From contig JAGWPH010000287.1 in assembly GCA_028870615.1 (NCBI GenBank), positions 1 to 11,923 on the forward strand: DNA of 11,923 nt. Direction: 5' to 3'. This document shows, one piece after another, positions 1-8,199 of this stretch. The number at the start of each line of letters is the position of its first letter. The first letter of the stretch is position 1. A model generated the notes under the pieces. That model searched no databases and was not told the DNA's origin. It saw nothing but the letters and a program-made list of their open reading frames with translations. Source of the DNA: Betaproteobacteria bacterium (GTDB lineage: Bacteria; Pseudomonadota; Gammaproteobacteria; Burkholderiales; Ferrovaceae). A program made the translations under genes and the position numbers.

Positions 1-728
1 CTCATCTCGGTGACGTAGGAAAAACGCTCGGTATGACACAGACCGCGGCGCCATTCCACCGGACGATCACCATACGTAAACGCAACTCGGTCCACGCGCA
101 GCAACGGCTGATCAAGATTGACATGGAGCAGCTCTGCTTCCACCGGCCCGGCCTTGACAGCCTTGATATGTTCTTCGGCACGAATCATGGCGATTCCGAA
201 GTGGGACTCAAAGAAACTGTACAAGGAGCCCGTATAGTTGCGGATCATCGCATCATCCAACCCTTTGAACGAGACGGCTGGCACATGAATTTCATCGAAA
301 ATCCTGGGTACGCCTTCGAAGGACAGCAATCGTTTGATACAAAAAATGCTGGCGCCCGTTCGCAGATCGAGCAGACTGGCGGATCCTTCAGGAGCCCGTT
401 CGCGGGTGACGGAAAGCAGATGGCTGGTGGGATATTCGAAAACGCCTTCATCCCGGGCGATGCGCAAAAAGCGCGTGGAAGCGCGTTCCTGGGAATGGCT
501 GGCAACAAAGGTGCCCTTACCCTGACGCCGAATCAGGATATTTTCGGCAGCTAATTCGTCAATGGCCTTGCGCACGGTTCCCTGGCTGACTTTAAAGCGG
601 GAAGCCAGGTCAATCTCGCTGGGAATGGCGTCTCCTGGACGCCACTCGCCTGCAATCAGGCTTTGCGTGATCAGGATTTTAATCTGATCATAGAGAGGTC
701 TAAAGCTGGGGGACGAATGGATATTCAT
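1..728 (-). CDS. GntR/HutC-family transcriptional regulator (UTRA domain), probable prp-operon regulator, 3' end cut by window edge
   Basis: The minus-strand frame stays open from the ATG at 728 to the left edge, giving 242 codons; HutC-type members are usually about 240-250 residues, so only the last few are likely missing. Residues about 12-76 form a GntR winged helix: LYDQIKILI, the recognition helix VSQGTVRKAIDELAAE, and the wing RRQGKGTFVA. Residues about 95-240 resemble a UTRA ligand-binding domain, with FDEIHVPA, a region around YSFFESHFG, and LLRVDRVAF. The start has GGAG five bases upstream (complement of 734-737). The gene is divergent from prpB across a short spacer with an AT-rich palindrome, so I infer that it controls the prp operon and possibly itself in response to a pathway metabolite. 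The best-known PrpR is a sigma54 activator, which this is not; GntR-type regulators also occur beside prp genes. The family call is firm; target and effector are inferred. Confidence 0.9.
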   Translation of the reverse strand, partial: MNIHSSPSFRPLYDQIKILITQSLIAGEWRPGDAIPSEIDLASRFKVSQGTVRKAIDELAAENILIRRQGKGTFVASHSQERASTRFLRIARDEGVFEYPTSHLLSVTRERAPEGSASLLDLRTGASIFCIKRLLSFEGVPRIFDEIHVPAVSFKGLDDAMIRNYTGSLYSFFESHFGIAMIRAEEHIKAVKAGPVEAELLHVNLDQPLLRVDRVAFTYGDRPVEWRRGLCHTERFSYVTEM

Positions 729-748
729 GTCATCTCCATGTTGGTGTG

Positions 749-778
749 AGTCTATCACGGGCTTTTCAGGACTGTCCA
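749..778 (-). promoter_or_regulatory. Weak candidate sigma70 promoter for the GntR-family regulator
   Basis: On the minus strand, TGGACA (778-773, five of six to the -35 consensus) is followed after 18 bases by TAGACT (754-749, four of six to the -10 consensus). This would start transcription near 742 and leave a leader of only about 14 bases, which still contains the Shine-Dalgarno site. The spacing is not ideal and the -10 box is weak, so this is tentative. Confidence 0.3.
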
Positions 779-784
779 CTGTGT

Positions 785-804
785 TATATCTTATATAAGT
801 TATA
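785..804. promoter_or_regulatory. AT-rich palindrome, candidate operator between the GntR gene and prpB
   Basis: The core CTTATATAAG (790-799) is a perfect 10-bp palindrome. It is flanked by matching TATA arms at 785-788 and 801-804, so 18 of 20 positions are symmetric (the mismatch is the T/T pair at 789 and 800). The hexamer TTATAT occurs three times, at 784-789, 791-796 and 800-805. The site lies 6 bp upstream of the prpB -35 box and in the divergent spacer, where a GntR-family dimer would be expected to bind. That this is the operator of the adjacent regulator is inference from position and symmetry. Confidence 0.5.
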
Positions 805-810
805 TGTTAC

Positions 811-839
811 TTGACATGATCGAGGCAGCACCTTAACAT
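811..839 (+). promoter_or_regulatory. sigma70-type promoter of the prpBCD-acnA-mdh operon
   Basis: A perfect -35 hexamer TTGACA (811-816) is separated by exactly 17 bases from TAACAT (834-839), which keeps the important T, A and final T of the -10 consensus (four of six). The predicted transcription start is near 846, giving a leader of about 48 bases before the prpB ATG. A consensus sigma70 promoter argues against the sigma54-dependent activation known for enterobacterial prp operons, and fits control by a GntR-type repressor. Confidence 0.6.
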
Positions 840-849
840 CATTCGGTCG

Positions 850-877
850 CCGGGAAAATAAAGTTAATGACTCCCGG
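850..877 (+). other. Possible hairpin in the prpB leader, just before the Shine-Dalgarno site
   Basis: CCGGGA (850-855) can pair with TCCCGG (872-877) around a 16-base AT-rich loop. The 3' arm ends four bases before the AGGAGG site at 882-887. The stem is short (6 bp) but GC-rich. It could affect translation or RNA stability, or be coincidental. It does not resemble a terminator, as no T-run follows. Confidence 0.25.
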
Positions 878-894
878 AATCAGGAGGAGAACCC

Positions 895-1785
895 ATGTCA
901 CAACACCTCTCACCCGGGTCCCGTCTCAAAGTAGCCATGGCTTCCGAGAAACCCTTACAGCTTGTCGGTGCTATCAACGCCTACACCGCCCGCATGGCGG
1001 AAGCCACTGGTTACAAGGCCATATATCTGTCGGGTGGAGGGGTTGCTGCCAACTCCCTGGGGATGCCGGATCTGGGCATCAGCAGCCTGGAAGACGTACT
1101 TACCGATGTATGTCGCATGACCGATGCGACGTCACTGCCCTTGCTGGTGGATGCCGATACTGGCTGGGGCGGTGCGTTCAACATTGCACGCACCGTGCGC
1201 TCCCTGACCAGGGCTGGGGCGGCCGGAATGCACATCGAAGATCAAGTCCAGACCAAGCGCTGTGGCCACCGGCCGGGCAAAGCCATCGTCTCTCAATCAG
1301 AAATGGTGGACCGGGTCAAAGCGGCTGTGGATGCACGCAGCGATAGCAACTTCATCATCATGGCACGAACCGACGCCCTCGCAATCGAAGGTCTCAACGC
1401 GGCCATGGATCGCGCGCACGCTTGCGTGGAAGCCGGCGCAGACATGATCTTTCCAGAAGCTGTGACAGACCTGACGATGTACAAACAGTTCAAGGCTGCA
1501 GTCAAAGTCCCGATCCTTGCCAATATCACTGAATTTGGCGCCACTCCGCTTTACACCGTGCAAGAGTTGGCATCCGCCGACGTGGATATCGTGCTTTATT
1601 GTTGCGGCGCCTACCGTGCCATGAATGCCGCCGCACTCAAGGTATACCAGGCCATCCGTCGGGACGGCACCCAAAAAGGAGTGCTGGATATCATGCAGAC
1701 CCGTTCCGAACTCTACGAATTTCTGGATTATCACGCTTACGAACAAAAACTGGACAAGCTTTTTTCTCGGGAGGACAACGCATGA
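895..1785 (+). CDS. prpB: 2-methylisocitrate lyase PrpB
   Basis: This 296-residue protein is of the usual PrpB length. It belongs to the isocitrate lyase/PEP mutase superfamily and cleaves 2-methylisocitrate to pyruvate and succinate, the last step of the methylcitrate cycle, in the cytoplasm. The diagnostic KRCGH motif is at residues 121-125, with catalytic Cys123 matching the E. coli position. The Mg2+-binding stretch VDADTGWG is at about 85-92, and the substrate-loop sequence [13 protein letters not shown] at about 44-56. The ATG at 895 follows AGGAGG (882-887) by 7 bases. It is the first gene of the operon, and its stop overlaps the prpC start by four bases (ATGA), suggesting translational coupling. 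The cysteine motif separates it from oxaloacetate decarboxylases and PEP mutases of the same fold, so the assignment is firm. Confidence 0.96.
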   Translation: MSQHLSPGSRLKVAMASEKPLQLVGAINAYTARMAEATGYKAIYLSGGGVAANSLGMPDLGISSLEDVLTDVCRMTDATSLPLLVDADTGWGGAFNIARTVRSLTRAGAAGMHIEDQVQTKRCGHRPGKAIVSQSEMVDRVKAAVDARSDSNFIIMARTDALAIEGLNAAMDRAHACVEAGADMIFPEAVTDLTMYKQFKAAVKVPILANITEFGATPLYTVQELASADVDIVLYCCGAYRAMNAAALKVYQAIRRDGTQKGVLDIMQTRSELYEFLDYHAYEQKLDKLFSREDNA

Positions 1786-2936
1786 GCAGTGAAATCAGCG
1801 GTATGACCGCCAAACCCAAAAAATCTGTTGCGCTATCCGGGGTTGCTGCCGGCAACACCAGCATATGTACGGTGGGACGCAGTGGTAACGACCTGCATTA
1901 CCGCGGCTATGACATTCTGGACCTGGCTCGCCATGCTACCTTTGAGGAAGTGGCGCACCTTCTGATACATGACCATCTTCCCAGCACCGCCGAATTGCGC
2001 CACTACCGCAAAAAACTGAAAGTCTTGCGCGGCCTGCCCGCTCCTCTACAAACCGTGCTGGAGCAAATTCCCGCAGCAGCCCATCCAATGGATGTACTAC
2101 GCACTGGCTGCTCCATGCTGGGCACGGTGTTGCCGGAAACGGAAGACCACAATATCGGCGGAGCGCGCGACATCGCTGACCGGTTAATGGCGTCTTTCGG
2201 CTCGATGCTGCTTTACTGGTATCACTATTCCCACTCAGGAATCGTCATCAATGTGGAAACCGACGACGAGACAATTGCGGGGCATTTCCTGCATTTGCTG
2301 CACGGTAAGGCGCCATCAAAAAGCCACGAAAAAGCACTGGACACCTCACTGATCCTGTACGCCGAACACGAGTTTAATGCCTCCACCTTTGCTGCCCGGG
2401 TGACCTCCGGCACGCTCTCGGACATGTATTCCTGCATCACGTCTGGAATTGGTGCCCTGCGCGGCCCCAAACATGGGGGAGCCAACGAGGTGGCTATGAA
2501 CATCATCCGCCGCTATCATTCGGCCGACGAGGCTGAGGCCGACATCCGCAAGCGCATGGCCGCCAAGGAAATCGTCATCGGCTTTGGCCACCCCGTGTAC
2601 ACCATTGGCGACCCGCGCAACCAGATCATCAAGGAAATTTCGCGCAACATGTGTTCGGAAGCAGGCTATATGAATCTCTTTGATATTTCCGAACGTATTG
2701 AAACCGTGATGTGGGACGAGAAAAAAATGTTCCCCAACCTGGACTGGTACAGTGCATCGAGCTATCACATGATGGGCATACCCACCTTGATGTTTACCCC
2801 CTTGTTTGTCATCGCCCGCACCAGTGGCTGGTCGGCCCACGCCATCGAACAGCGTCAAGACAACAAGATCATCCGTCCCAGCGCCAATTACACTGGCCCG
2901 GAACCCAGGACTTTTGTCCCAATCGACCTGCGTTAG
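1782..2936 (+). CDS. prpC: 2-methylcitrate synthase PrpC (citrate synthase family)
   Basis: It condenses propionyl-CoA with oxaloacetate to 2-methylcitrate, and family members often also accept acetyl-CoA. The protein has 384 residues (E. coli PrpC 389). The catalytic triad of citrate synthases is visible: His231 in GPKHGGANE, His270 in [13 protein letters not shown] and Asp321 in [12 protein letters not shown]. The C-terminal arginine motif RTFVPIDLR is typical of the short PrpC-like citrate synthases. The open frame extends further upstream, but the ATG at 1782 is chosen because GGGAGG (1769-1774) lies 7 bases before it, it overlaps the prpB stop as ATGA, and the protein then begins like known PrpC proteins. 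Position in the prp operon favours PrpC over GltA, though the enzyme may also serve as a citrate synthase. Confidence 0.95.
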   Translation: MSSEISGMTAKPKKSVALSGVAAGNTSICTVGRSGNDLHYRGYDILDLARHATFEEVAHLLIHDHLPSTAELRHYRKKLKVLRGLPAPLQTVLEQIPAAAHPMDVLRTGCSMLGTVLPETEDHNIGGARDIADRLMASFGSMLLYWYHYSHSGIVINVETDDETIAGHFLHLLHGKAPSKSHEKALDTSLILYAEHEFNASTFAARVTSGTLSDMYSCITSGIGALRGPKHGGANEVAMNIIRRYHSADEAEADIRKRMAAKEIVIGFGHPVYTIGDPRNQIIKEISRNMCSEAGYMNLFDISERIETVMWDEKKMFPNLDWYSASSYHMMGIPTLMFTPLFVIARTSGWSAHAIEQRQDNKIIRPSANYTGPEPRTFVPIDLR

Positions 2937-2962
2937 AATCCATCCTTCTCTCAGGAGCCCCC

Positions 2963-4405
2963 ATGTCCGCATCCATTTCCAATGTCCGCCCCGATCCTGA
3001 CCAGGTTTTGGTGGACATTGCCCGCTATGTCGATGCCTACCCCATGGACTCGCAGGAAGCACTGACCACTGCCCGCAACTGTCTGATCGACACCCTGGGT
3101 TGTGGCCTGGAAGCGCTATCCTATCCAGCATGCACCAAGCTGATGGGCCCCACCGTACCCGGCACTGTGGTGCCCAATGGGGCCAAGGTACCGGGTACCC
3201 AGTTTCAACTGGACCCGGTGCTCGCTGCGTTCAACATTGGTTGCATGATCCGCTGGCTGGATTTCAATGACACCTGGCTTGCTGCGGAATGGGGGCATCC
3301 CTCTGACAATCTGGGTGGTATTTTGGCTGTGGCTGATTGGTTATCGCGCAGCCGCGTTGCAGCTGGCAAAGCGCCGCTGACCATGCGTACCGTACTGGAA
3401 GGAATGATCAAGGCTCACGAAATTCAGGGGGTTCTGGCGATTGAAAACAGCTTCAACCGCGTCGGCCTGGATCACGTGGTTCTGGTCAAAGTTGCATCCA
3501 CTGCGGTCGTCGCCAAGTTGCTTGGACTCTCCTTCGACGAGATCATCAATGCCGTGTCGCTGGCCTGGGTGGATGGCCAAAGTTTACGCACCTACCGGCA
3601 TGCACCCAATACGGGCTCGCGCAAATCCTGGGCTGCAGGTGATGCCACCAGTCGCGCCGTTCGTCTGGCGCTGATGGCGCAGAAAGGCGAAATGGGTTAT
3701 CCCTCGGTACTCACCGCCAAAACCTGGGGGTTCTACGACGTGCTCTTCAGGGGCCAACCTTTCAAATTCCAACGTCCTTATGGCAGTTATGTCATGGAAA
3801 ACGTGCTGTTCAAAATTTCCTTCCCCGCCGAGTTTCATGCCCAAACCGCCGTGGAATGTGCCCTCAAACTGCATCCGTTCGTTAAGGACCGTCTCGACCA
3901 GATCGAAAAAGTGATCATCACCACCCACGAGTCGGCCATTCGCATCATTGACAAGAGGGGCCCGCTTAACAATCCTGCCGACCGCGACCATTGCATTCAG
4001 TACATGGCCGCAATCGGCATGATCTTCGGCCGTCTGACCGCGGCCGACTATGAAGACAACGTGGCAAGCGACCCGCGCATTGATACCTTGCGCGACAAAA
4101 TGAGCTGTGTGGAAGATGCGCGTTACAGCAAGGAATATCACGATCCGGACAAACGCTCCATCGCCAATGCCCTTCAGGTCTTCTTCAAGGATGGCAGTAA
4201 AACCGACCTGGTCGCCGTGGAGTACCCTATCGGTCATCGGCGCCGCCGTGCCGAAGGTATCCCGCAACTGGAGGCCAAGTTCCGCATCAACCTTGCACGC
4301 CGTTTTCCGGCCAAACAGCAGCAGGCCATCCTGGCCCTGGCGCTGGATCAATCGCGCCTGGAAAACACCCCGGTCAACGAATTCGTTGACCTGTTTGTCA
4401 TCTAA
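2963..4405 (+). CDS. prpD: 2-methylcitrate dehydratase PrpD (MmgE/PrpD family)
   Basis: It dehydrates 2-methylcitrate to 2-methyl-cis-aconitate without an iron-sulfur cluster. The product is 480 residues (E. coli PrpD 483). Conserved family blocks are visible: [10 protein letters not shown] (about 43-52), WLDFNDTW (98-105), [10 protein letters not shown] (111-120), then [10 protein letters not shown] and [12 protein letters not shown] in the helical domain, and the [19 protein letters not shown] block leading into the second domain. The frame is open further upstream, but the ATG at 2963 has AGGAG (2953-2957) five bases before it and gives the standard N-terminus. It lies 26 bp after prpC and 20 bp before acnA. 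Choosing PrpD rather than the iron-sulfur AcnD route means a separate aconitase must finish the isomerisation, and acnA follows directly. Confidence 0.95.
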   Translation: MSASISNVRPDPDQVLVDIARYVDAYPMDSQEALTTARNCLIDTLGCGLEALSYPACTKLMGPTVPGTVVPNGAKVPGTQFQLDPVLAAFNIGCMIRWLDFNDTWLAAEWGHPSDNLGGILAVADWLSRSRVAAGKAPLTMRTVLEGMIKAHEIQGVLAIENSFNRVGLDHVVLVKVASTAVVAKLLGLSFDEIINAVSLAWVDGQSLRTYRHAPNTGSRKSWAAGDATSRAVRLALMAQKGEMGYPSVLTAKTWGFYDVLFRGQPFKFQRPYGSYVMENVLFKISFPAEFHAQTAVECALKLHPFVKDRLDQIEKVIITTHESAIRIIDKRGPLNNPADRDHCIQYMAAIGMIFGRLTAADYEDNVASDPRIDTLRDKMSCVEDARYSKEYHDPDKRSIANALQVFFKDGSKTDLVAVEYPIGHRRRRAEGIPQLEAKFRINLARRFPAKQQQAILALALDQSRLENTPVNEFVDLFVI

Positions 4406-4425
4406 GCGGTTTTTGGGAGAGATTC

Positions 4426-7110
4426 ATGATTCACAACCTGTTTGATTCCCGCAAAACGTTTACGCTCCAATCCGGTCAGGGCACCTACTACTCCATTCCG
4501 GCCCTAGAAGCCGCAGGGGTCGCCAAGGTTTCGCGTTTGCCGGTATCCATCCGCATCGTGCTGGAGTCGGTGCTGCGCAATTTCGATGGTAAACGTATCA
4601 CTGAAGCCCATGTGCGCGCGCTGGCCAACTGGAAACCCAAAGCGGTGCGCACTGAAGAAATACCCTTTGTCGTGGCACGCGTGATACTTCAAGACTTCAC
4701 CGGAGTGCCGCTGCTGGCGGACCTGGCCGCCATGCGCAATGTGGCGCAAAGCCTGGGCAAAAACCCCAAGCGAATCGAACCACTGGTGCCGGTCAATCTG
4801 GTAGTGGATCATTCCATTCAGGTGGATCACTACAACAGCCCCACAGCCCTCAAGGAAAACATGGCGCTGGAATTCCAGCGCAACAATGAACGCTACAAGT
4901 TCGTGAAATGGGGCATGCAGGCATTTGACACCTTTCGCGTGGTGCCTCCCGGGATTGGCATCGTGCACCAGGTCAATCTGGAATATCTGGCGCGCGGTGT
5001 GCTTCAAAAAGAGGGCGTGTATTACCCGGACACCCTGGTAGGCACGGATTCACATACCACGATGATCAACGGCATCGGCGTGGTGGGATGGGGTGTTGGT
5101 GGAATCGAAGCGGAAGCCGGCATGCTGGGCCAACCCGTATATTTCCTTACCCCGGATGTGGTGGGCGTGAATCTGGCGGGACGTCTTCCGGAAGGGGTCA
5201 CTGCCACCGATTTAGTATTGACGGTGACAGAAATGCTGCGCAAAGCCAAGGTGGTCGGCAAGTTTGTGGAATTCTTCGGTGAAGGCGCGACATCGCTGGC
5301 GGTGCCCGATCGCGCCACCATCGCCAACATGGCGCCGGAATATGGCGCCACCATGGGGTTTTTCCCTGTCGATGACGAAACCGTGGCTTACTTCAAGGCC
5401 ACCGGCCGCACCGATGTTGAAGTTGATGCCTTTGTCGGCTACTGGAAAGCACAAGGCATGTATGGTATCCCCAAAGCCGGCCAATGCGATTACAGCGAAA
5501 GCCTGGAGCTTGACCTTGCCACCATCAAACCTTCTGTGGCGGGACCCAAACGTCCCCAGGATCGCATCGAGCTTTCGCAACTCAAGAACAAAGTTGAAGA
5601 CCTGCTGACCCAACCAGTAGCCGAGGGCGGTTATGGCAAAGCTGCTCACAGCCCATCCCAACGCATCGCCACCGCGAAACCGGGGGTGACTCTTGCCGAT
5701 GCCGATGTGCTGATTGCCGCCATCACCTCCTGCACCAACACCTCCAACCCCGGCGTATTGCTCGCGGCTGGCTTGCTGGCCAAAAAAGCCACAGCCCGCG
5801 GACTGAAAGTGAACCCCTGGGTAAAAACTTCGCTCGCTCCCGGTTCGCGCGTGGTGACGGAATACCTGCGTAATGCCGGATTGCAGGGTGCGCTGGACCA
5901 GTTGGGGTTCCGCCTGGTGGGCTATGGCTGCACCACTTGTATTGGCAATGCCGGCCCCCTGGATGCCGATTTGGAAGAGGCTCTCGTCAAAAACGAGTTG
6001 GTGGGCTGCGCCGTGTTGTCGGGCAACCGTAATTTTGAAGCACGCATCCATCCCAATATTCGCGCCAACTTCCTGATGAGCCCACCCCTCGTAGTGGCCT
6101 TTGCCATTGCCGGGCGTATCAACATTGATCTCGGCCGCGAACCACTGGGCACTGGTATGGATGGAAAGCCGGTGTATTTGAAAGATGTCTGGCCCACTCA
6201 GGAAGAAGTGGGTGCCGTGATGAAATATGCCACAGACGCGAATACCTATCGCCGTCTGTACGCTGATTTTACCAAGGACAATCCGTTGTGGAACGATATT
6301 ACTTCCAGCACCGGTATGGTCTACAACTGGGAAGCCTCCACCTATATCGCGGAGCCCCCCTTCTTCAAGGGGTTTTCGATGCAGCCCGGCAGTACGGCAA
6401 ACATCCGCAGTGCGCGAGCCCTGGGTATTTTCGGCGACTCCATTACCACCGACCATATCAGTCCAGCCGGTTCCATCAAACCTTCTTCCCCCGCCGGCAA
6501 GTATCTGCAGGCCCATGGAGTGTCCGTGGCAGATTTCAACAGCTATGGTTCGCGGCGTGGCAATCATGAAGTGATGATGCGCGGCACTTTTGCCAATGTG
6601 CGCATCAAGAACCTGATGATTCCCGGCAGCGAAGGTGGTGTCACACTGCACCAACCCTCAGGCGAACTGCTGGCTATTTATGATGCCGCGATGAAGTATG
6701 TGGATGCGGGCGTGCCCACCCTCATCTTTGCCGGGGACGAATATGGCACAGGCTCCTCCCGCGACTGGGCAGCCAAAGGCACCCATCTCTTGGGTATAAA
6801 AGCTGTGGTGGCCCGCAGCTTCGAACGGATCCACCGCAGCAATCTGGTTGGCATGGGCGTGTTGCCCTGTCAATTCAAGGAAGGCACCACGGCGCAATCC
6901 CTGAAACTGGAAGGCACTGAAACCTTCGATATCAGCGGTATCGCGGGTGACATCAAACCGCGACAGGATGTCATCCTGACGATCCATCGCAAGAATGGTT
7001 CCAGCGAAACTGTTCCCTTACTGCTGCGCATTGACACCCCCATCGAAGTGGATTACTTCCGCCATGGCGGTATCCTGCCCTATGTGTTGCGCGAACTGAT
7101 GTCCGCCTGA
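4426..7110 (+). CDS. acnA: Aconitate hydratase AcnA (aconitase A/IRP1 type)
   Basis: This 894-residue enzyme interconverts citrate and isocitrate. In this operon it most likely also hydrates 2-methyl-cis-aconitate to 2-methylisocitrate after PrpD. The three [4Fe-4S] ligands are Cys436 (TSCTNTSNP), Cys502 and Cys505 ([12 protein letters not shown]), one residue off the E. coli AcnA numbering. [13 protein letters not shown] starts at residue 206, and the swivel-domain motif [12 protein letters not shown] with substrate-binding serines is at about 774-785. The N-terminus ([19 protein letters not shown], then ANWKP and [16 protein letters not shown]) is AcnA-like and unlike AcnD. No prpF, the usual partner of acnD, is present. 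The start has GGGAGA (4415-4420) five bases upstream. An AcnA-type enzyme also has potential RNA-binding regulatory activity when its cluster is lost, known for the family but not shown here. Confidence 0.95.
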   Translation: MIHNLFDSRKTFTLQSGQGTYYSIPALEAAGVAKVSRLPVSIRIVLESVLRNFDGKRITEAHVRALANWKPKAVRTEEIPFVVARVILQDFTGVPLLADLAAMRNVAQSLGKNPKRIEPLVPVNLVVDHSIQVDHYNSPTALKENMALEFQRNNERYKFVKWGMQAFDTFRVVPPGIGIVHQVNLEYLARGVLQKEGVYYPDTLVGTDSHTTMINGIGVVGWGVGGIEAEAGMLGQPVYFLTPDVVGVNLAGRLPEGVTATDLVLTVTEMLRKAKVVGKFVEFFGEGATSLAVPDRATIANMAPEYGATMGFFPVDDETVAYFKATGRTDVEVDAFVGYWKAQGMYGIPKAGQCDYSESLELDLATIKPSVAGPKRPQDRIELSQLKNKVEDLLTQPVAEGGYGKAAHSPSQRIATAKPGVTLADADVLIAAITSCTNTSNPGVLLAAGLLAKKATARGLKVNPWVKTSLAPGSRVVTEYLRNAGLQGALDQLGFRLVGYGCTTCIGNAGPLDADLEEALVKNELVGCAVLSGNRNFEARIHPNIRANFLMSPPLVVAFAIAGRINIDLGREPLGTGMDGKPVYLKDVWPTQEEVGAVMKYATDANTYRRLYADFTKDNPLWNDITSSTGMVYNWEASTYIAEPPFFKGFSMQPGSTANIRSARALGIFGDSITTDHISPAGSIKPSSPAGKYLQAHGVSVADFNSYGSRRGNHEVMMRGTFANVRIKNLMIPGSEGGVTLHQPSGELLAIYDAAMKYVDAGVPTLIFAGDEYGTGSSRDWAAKGTHLLGIKAVVARSFERIHRSNLVGMGVLPCQFKEGTTAQSLKLEGTETFDISGIAGDIKPRQDVILTIHRKNGSSETVPLLLRIDTPIEVDYFRHGGILPYVLRELMSA

Positions 7111-7137
7111 CCATTTACTCTTTAGGAGATTCTACTC

Positions 7138-8121
7138 ATGAAAAAACCGATGCGTGTTGCGGTCACCGGCTCTGGCGGCCAGATTGGCTACAGTTTGTTG
7201 TTCCGTATTGCCAGCGGGGAAATGCTCGGATCCGATCAGCCCGTCATCCTGCAACTATTCGACATCGCTCCCTCCTTGCCTGTGGTCCGTGGTGTCGTGA
7301 TGGAACTGGAGGATTGTGCCTTCCCCCTGCTGCAAGGGGTCATTGTCACCGACGACGCGCGCGTCGCCTTCAGGGACGCAGAGGTAGCCTTGCTGGTAGG
7401 GAGCCGCCCACGTACCAAAGGCATGGAACGCAAGGACTTGCTGGAAATGAACGGCGCTATCTTCACCGAACAGGGTCGCGCGCTTTCTGAAGTGGCAAGC
7501 CGCGGCGTAAAAGTATTGGTCGTGGGCAACCCGGCCAATACCAACTGCCTGATCGCCATGAAAAATGCGCCTGCACTCAAGCCTTCCAACTTCAGTGCCA
7601 TGATGCGCCTGGATCATAATCGCGCCTTGTCGCAGATTGGCGCCAAACTGGGCAAGCCCGTATCAAGCGTGAAAAAGATGATCATCTGGGGTAACCACTC
7701 TGCCACCCAGTATCCGGATCTATTCCATGCTGAAGTGGATGGCCAATCAGTGCCCCACCTGATCAATGACCAGGTTTGGGTGGAAAGCACCTTCATTCCC
7801 ACGGTACAAAAACGTGGTGCCGCCATCATAGAAGCACGCGGACTCTCCTCGGCTGCTTCCGCCGCAAACGCCGCGATAAACCACATTCGCGACTGGGTGC
7901 ATGGCACACCAGCGGGCGATTGGGTGACCATGGGGATTCCTTCCGATGGGAGCTACGGCATTCCAGAAGGTGTGCTGTTTGGTTATCCTGTCACCTGTTC
8001 GGGCGGAAAATATAGCATTGTGCAAGGGCTGAACATCAGCGAATTCAGCAAAGCACGAATCAAGGCCACCCATGACGAACTATTGGAAGAGCGGAGTGCA
8101 GTAACCCACCTGTTGGGATAA
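7138..8121 (+). CDS. mdh: Malate dehydrogenase, NAD-dependent (type 2)
   Basis: It oxidises malate to oxaloacetate, the acceptor used by PrpC. The 327-residue length is normal for type 2 MDH. The Rossmann motif GSGGQIG is at residues 11-17. An acidic residue after the second strand (Asp42 in LQLFDIAP) fits NAD rather than NADP. The substrate loop [13 protein letters not shown] carries Arg92 and Arg98. GNPANTNC is at about 130-137, the Arg157/Asp159 pair lies in MMRLDHNRA, and catalytic His187 is in WGNHSATQ. The start has AGGAG (7124-7128) nine bases upstream and lies 27 bp after acnA, so it is the last gene of the operon before a strong terminator. mdh is not part of classical prp operons. 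Here it supplies the oxaloacetate needed to close the cycle. Confidence 0.95.
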   Translation: MKKPMRVAVTGSGGQIGYSLLFRIASGEMLGSDQPVILQLFDIAPSLPVVRGVVMELEDCAFPLLQGVIVTDDARVAFRDAEVALLVGSRPRTKGMERKDLLEMNGAIFTEQGRALSEVASRGVKVLVVGNPANTNCLIAMKNAPALKPSNFSAMMRLDHNRALSQIGAKLGKPVSSVKKMIIWGNHSATQYPDLFHAEVDGQSVPHLINDQVWVESTFIPTVQKRGAAIIEARGLSSAASAANAAINHIRDWVHGTPAGDWVTMGIPSDGSYGIPEGVLFGYPVTCSGGKYSIVQGLNISEFSKARIKATHDELLEERSAVTHLLG

Positions 8122-8137
8122 GGAGAGGGGAGGATGG

Positions 8138-8173
8138 AAATGAGGACAGGCCCACCAGCCTGTCCTCATTTTT
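8138..8173 (+). terminator. Rho-independent terminator of the prp-acnA-mdh operon
   Basis: An 11-bp perfect stem, TGAGGACAGGC (8141-8151) with GCCTGTCCTCA (8158-8168), encloses a 6-base loop and is followed by TTTTT (8169-8173). The preceding AAA (8138-8140) can extend pairing to 14 bp. It starts 16 bases after the mdh stop. On the minus strand only three T residues follow the stem, so it may work weakly for the convergent srkA gene as well. Confidence 0.93.
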
Positions 8174-8199
8174 ATGCGCATCTCGGGGCACTACCAGGA

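Noticed and set aside
33..554. Plus-strand 173-codon frame at the left end
   Set aside because: It is antisense to the clearly recognisable GntR/UTRA regulator and has no family resemblance.
867..1346. Plus-strand frame starting at an ATG upstream of prpB, which could be an upstream ORF or leader peptide
   Set aside because: No ribosome site precedes it, it runs out of frame deep into prpB, and its composition looks like a shadow.
1599..1781. N-terminal extension of prpC by 61 codons
   Set aside because: The extension is prpB coding sequence in another frame. The ATG at 1782 has a good ribosome site and gives the family-standard length.
2711..2962. N-terminal extension of prpD by 84 codons
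   Set aside because: It is a shadow of the prpC 3' end. The ATG at 2963 has AGGAG at proper spacing and yields a standard-length PrpD.
5212..6654. 480-codon open frame on the minus strand inside acnA, and similar long antisense frames at 2346-3131 and 3584-4351
   Set aside because: They lie wholly or mostly over well-conserved genes (acnA, prpC/prpD, prpD), show no recognisable family blocks, and are explained by codon bias of the sense gene.
4426..7110. Identity as AcnD (iron-sulfur 2-methylcitrate dehydratase)
   Set aside because: The N-terminal sequence and 894-residue length are AcnA-like, prpD is present and prpF is absent.
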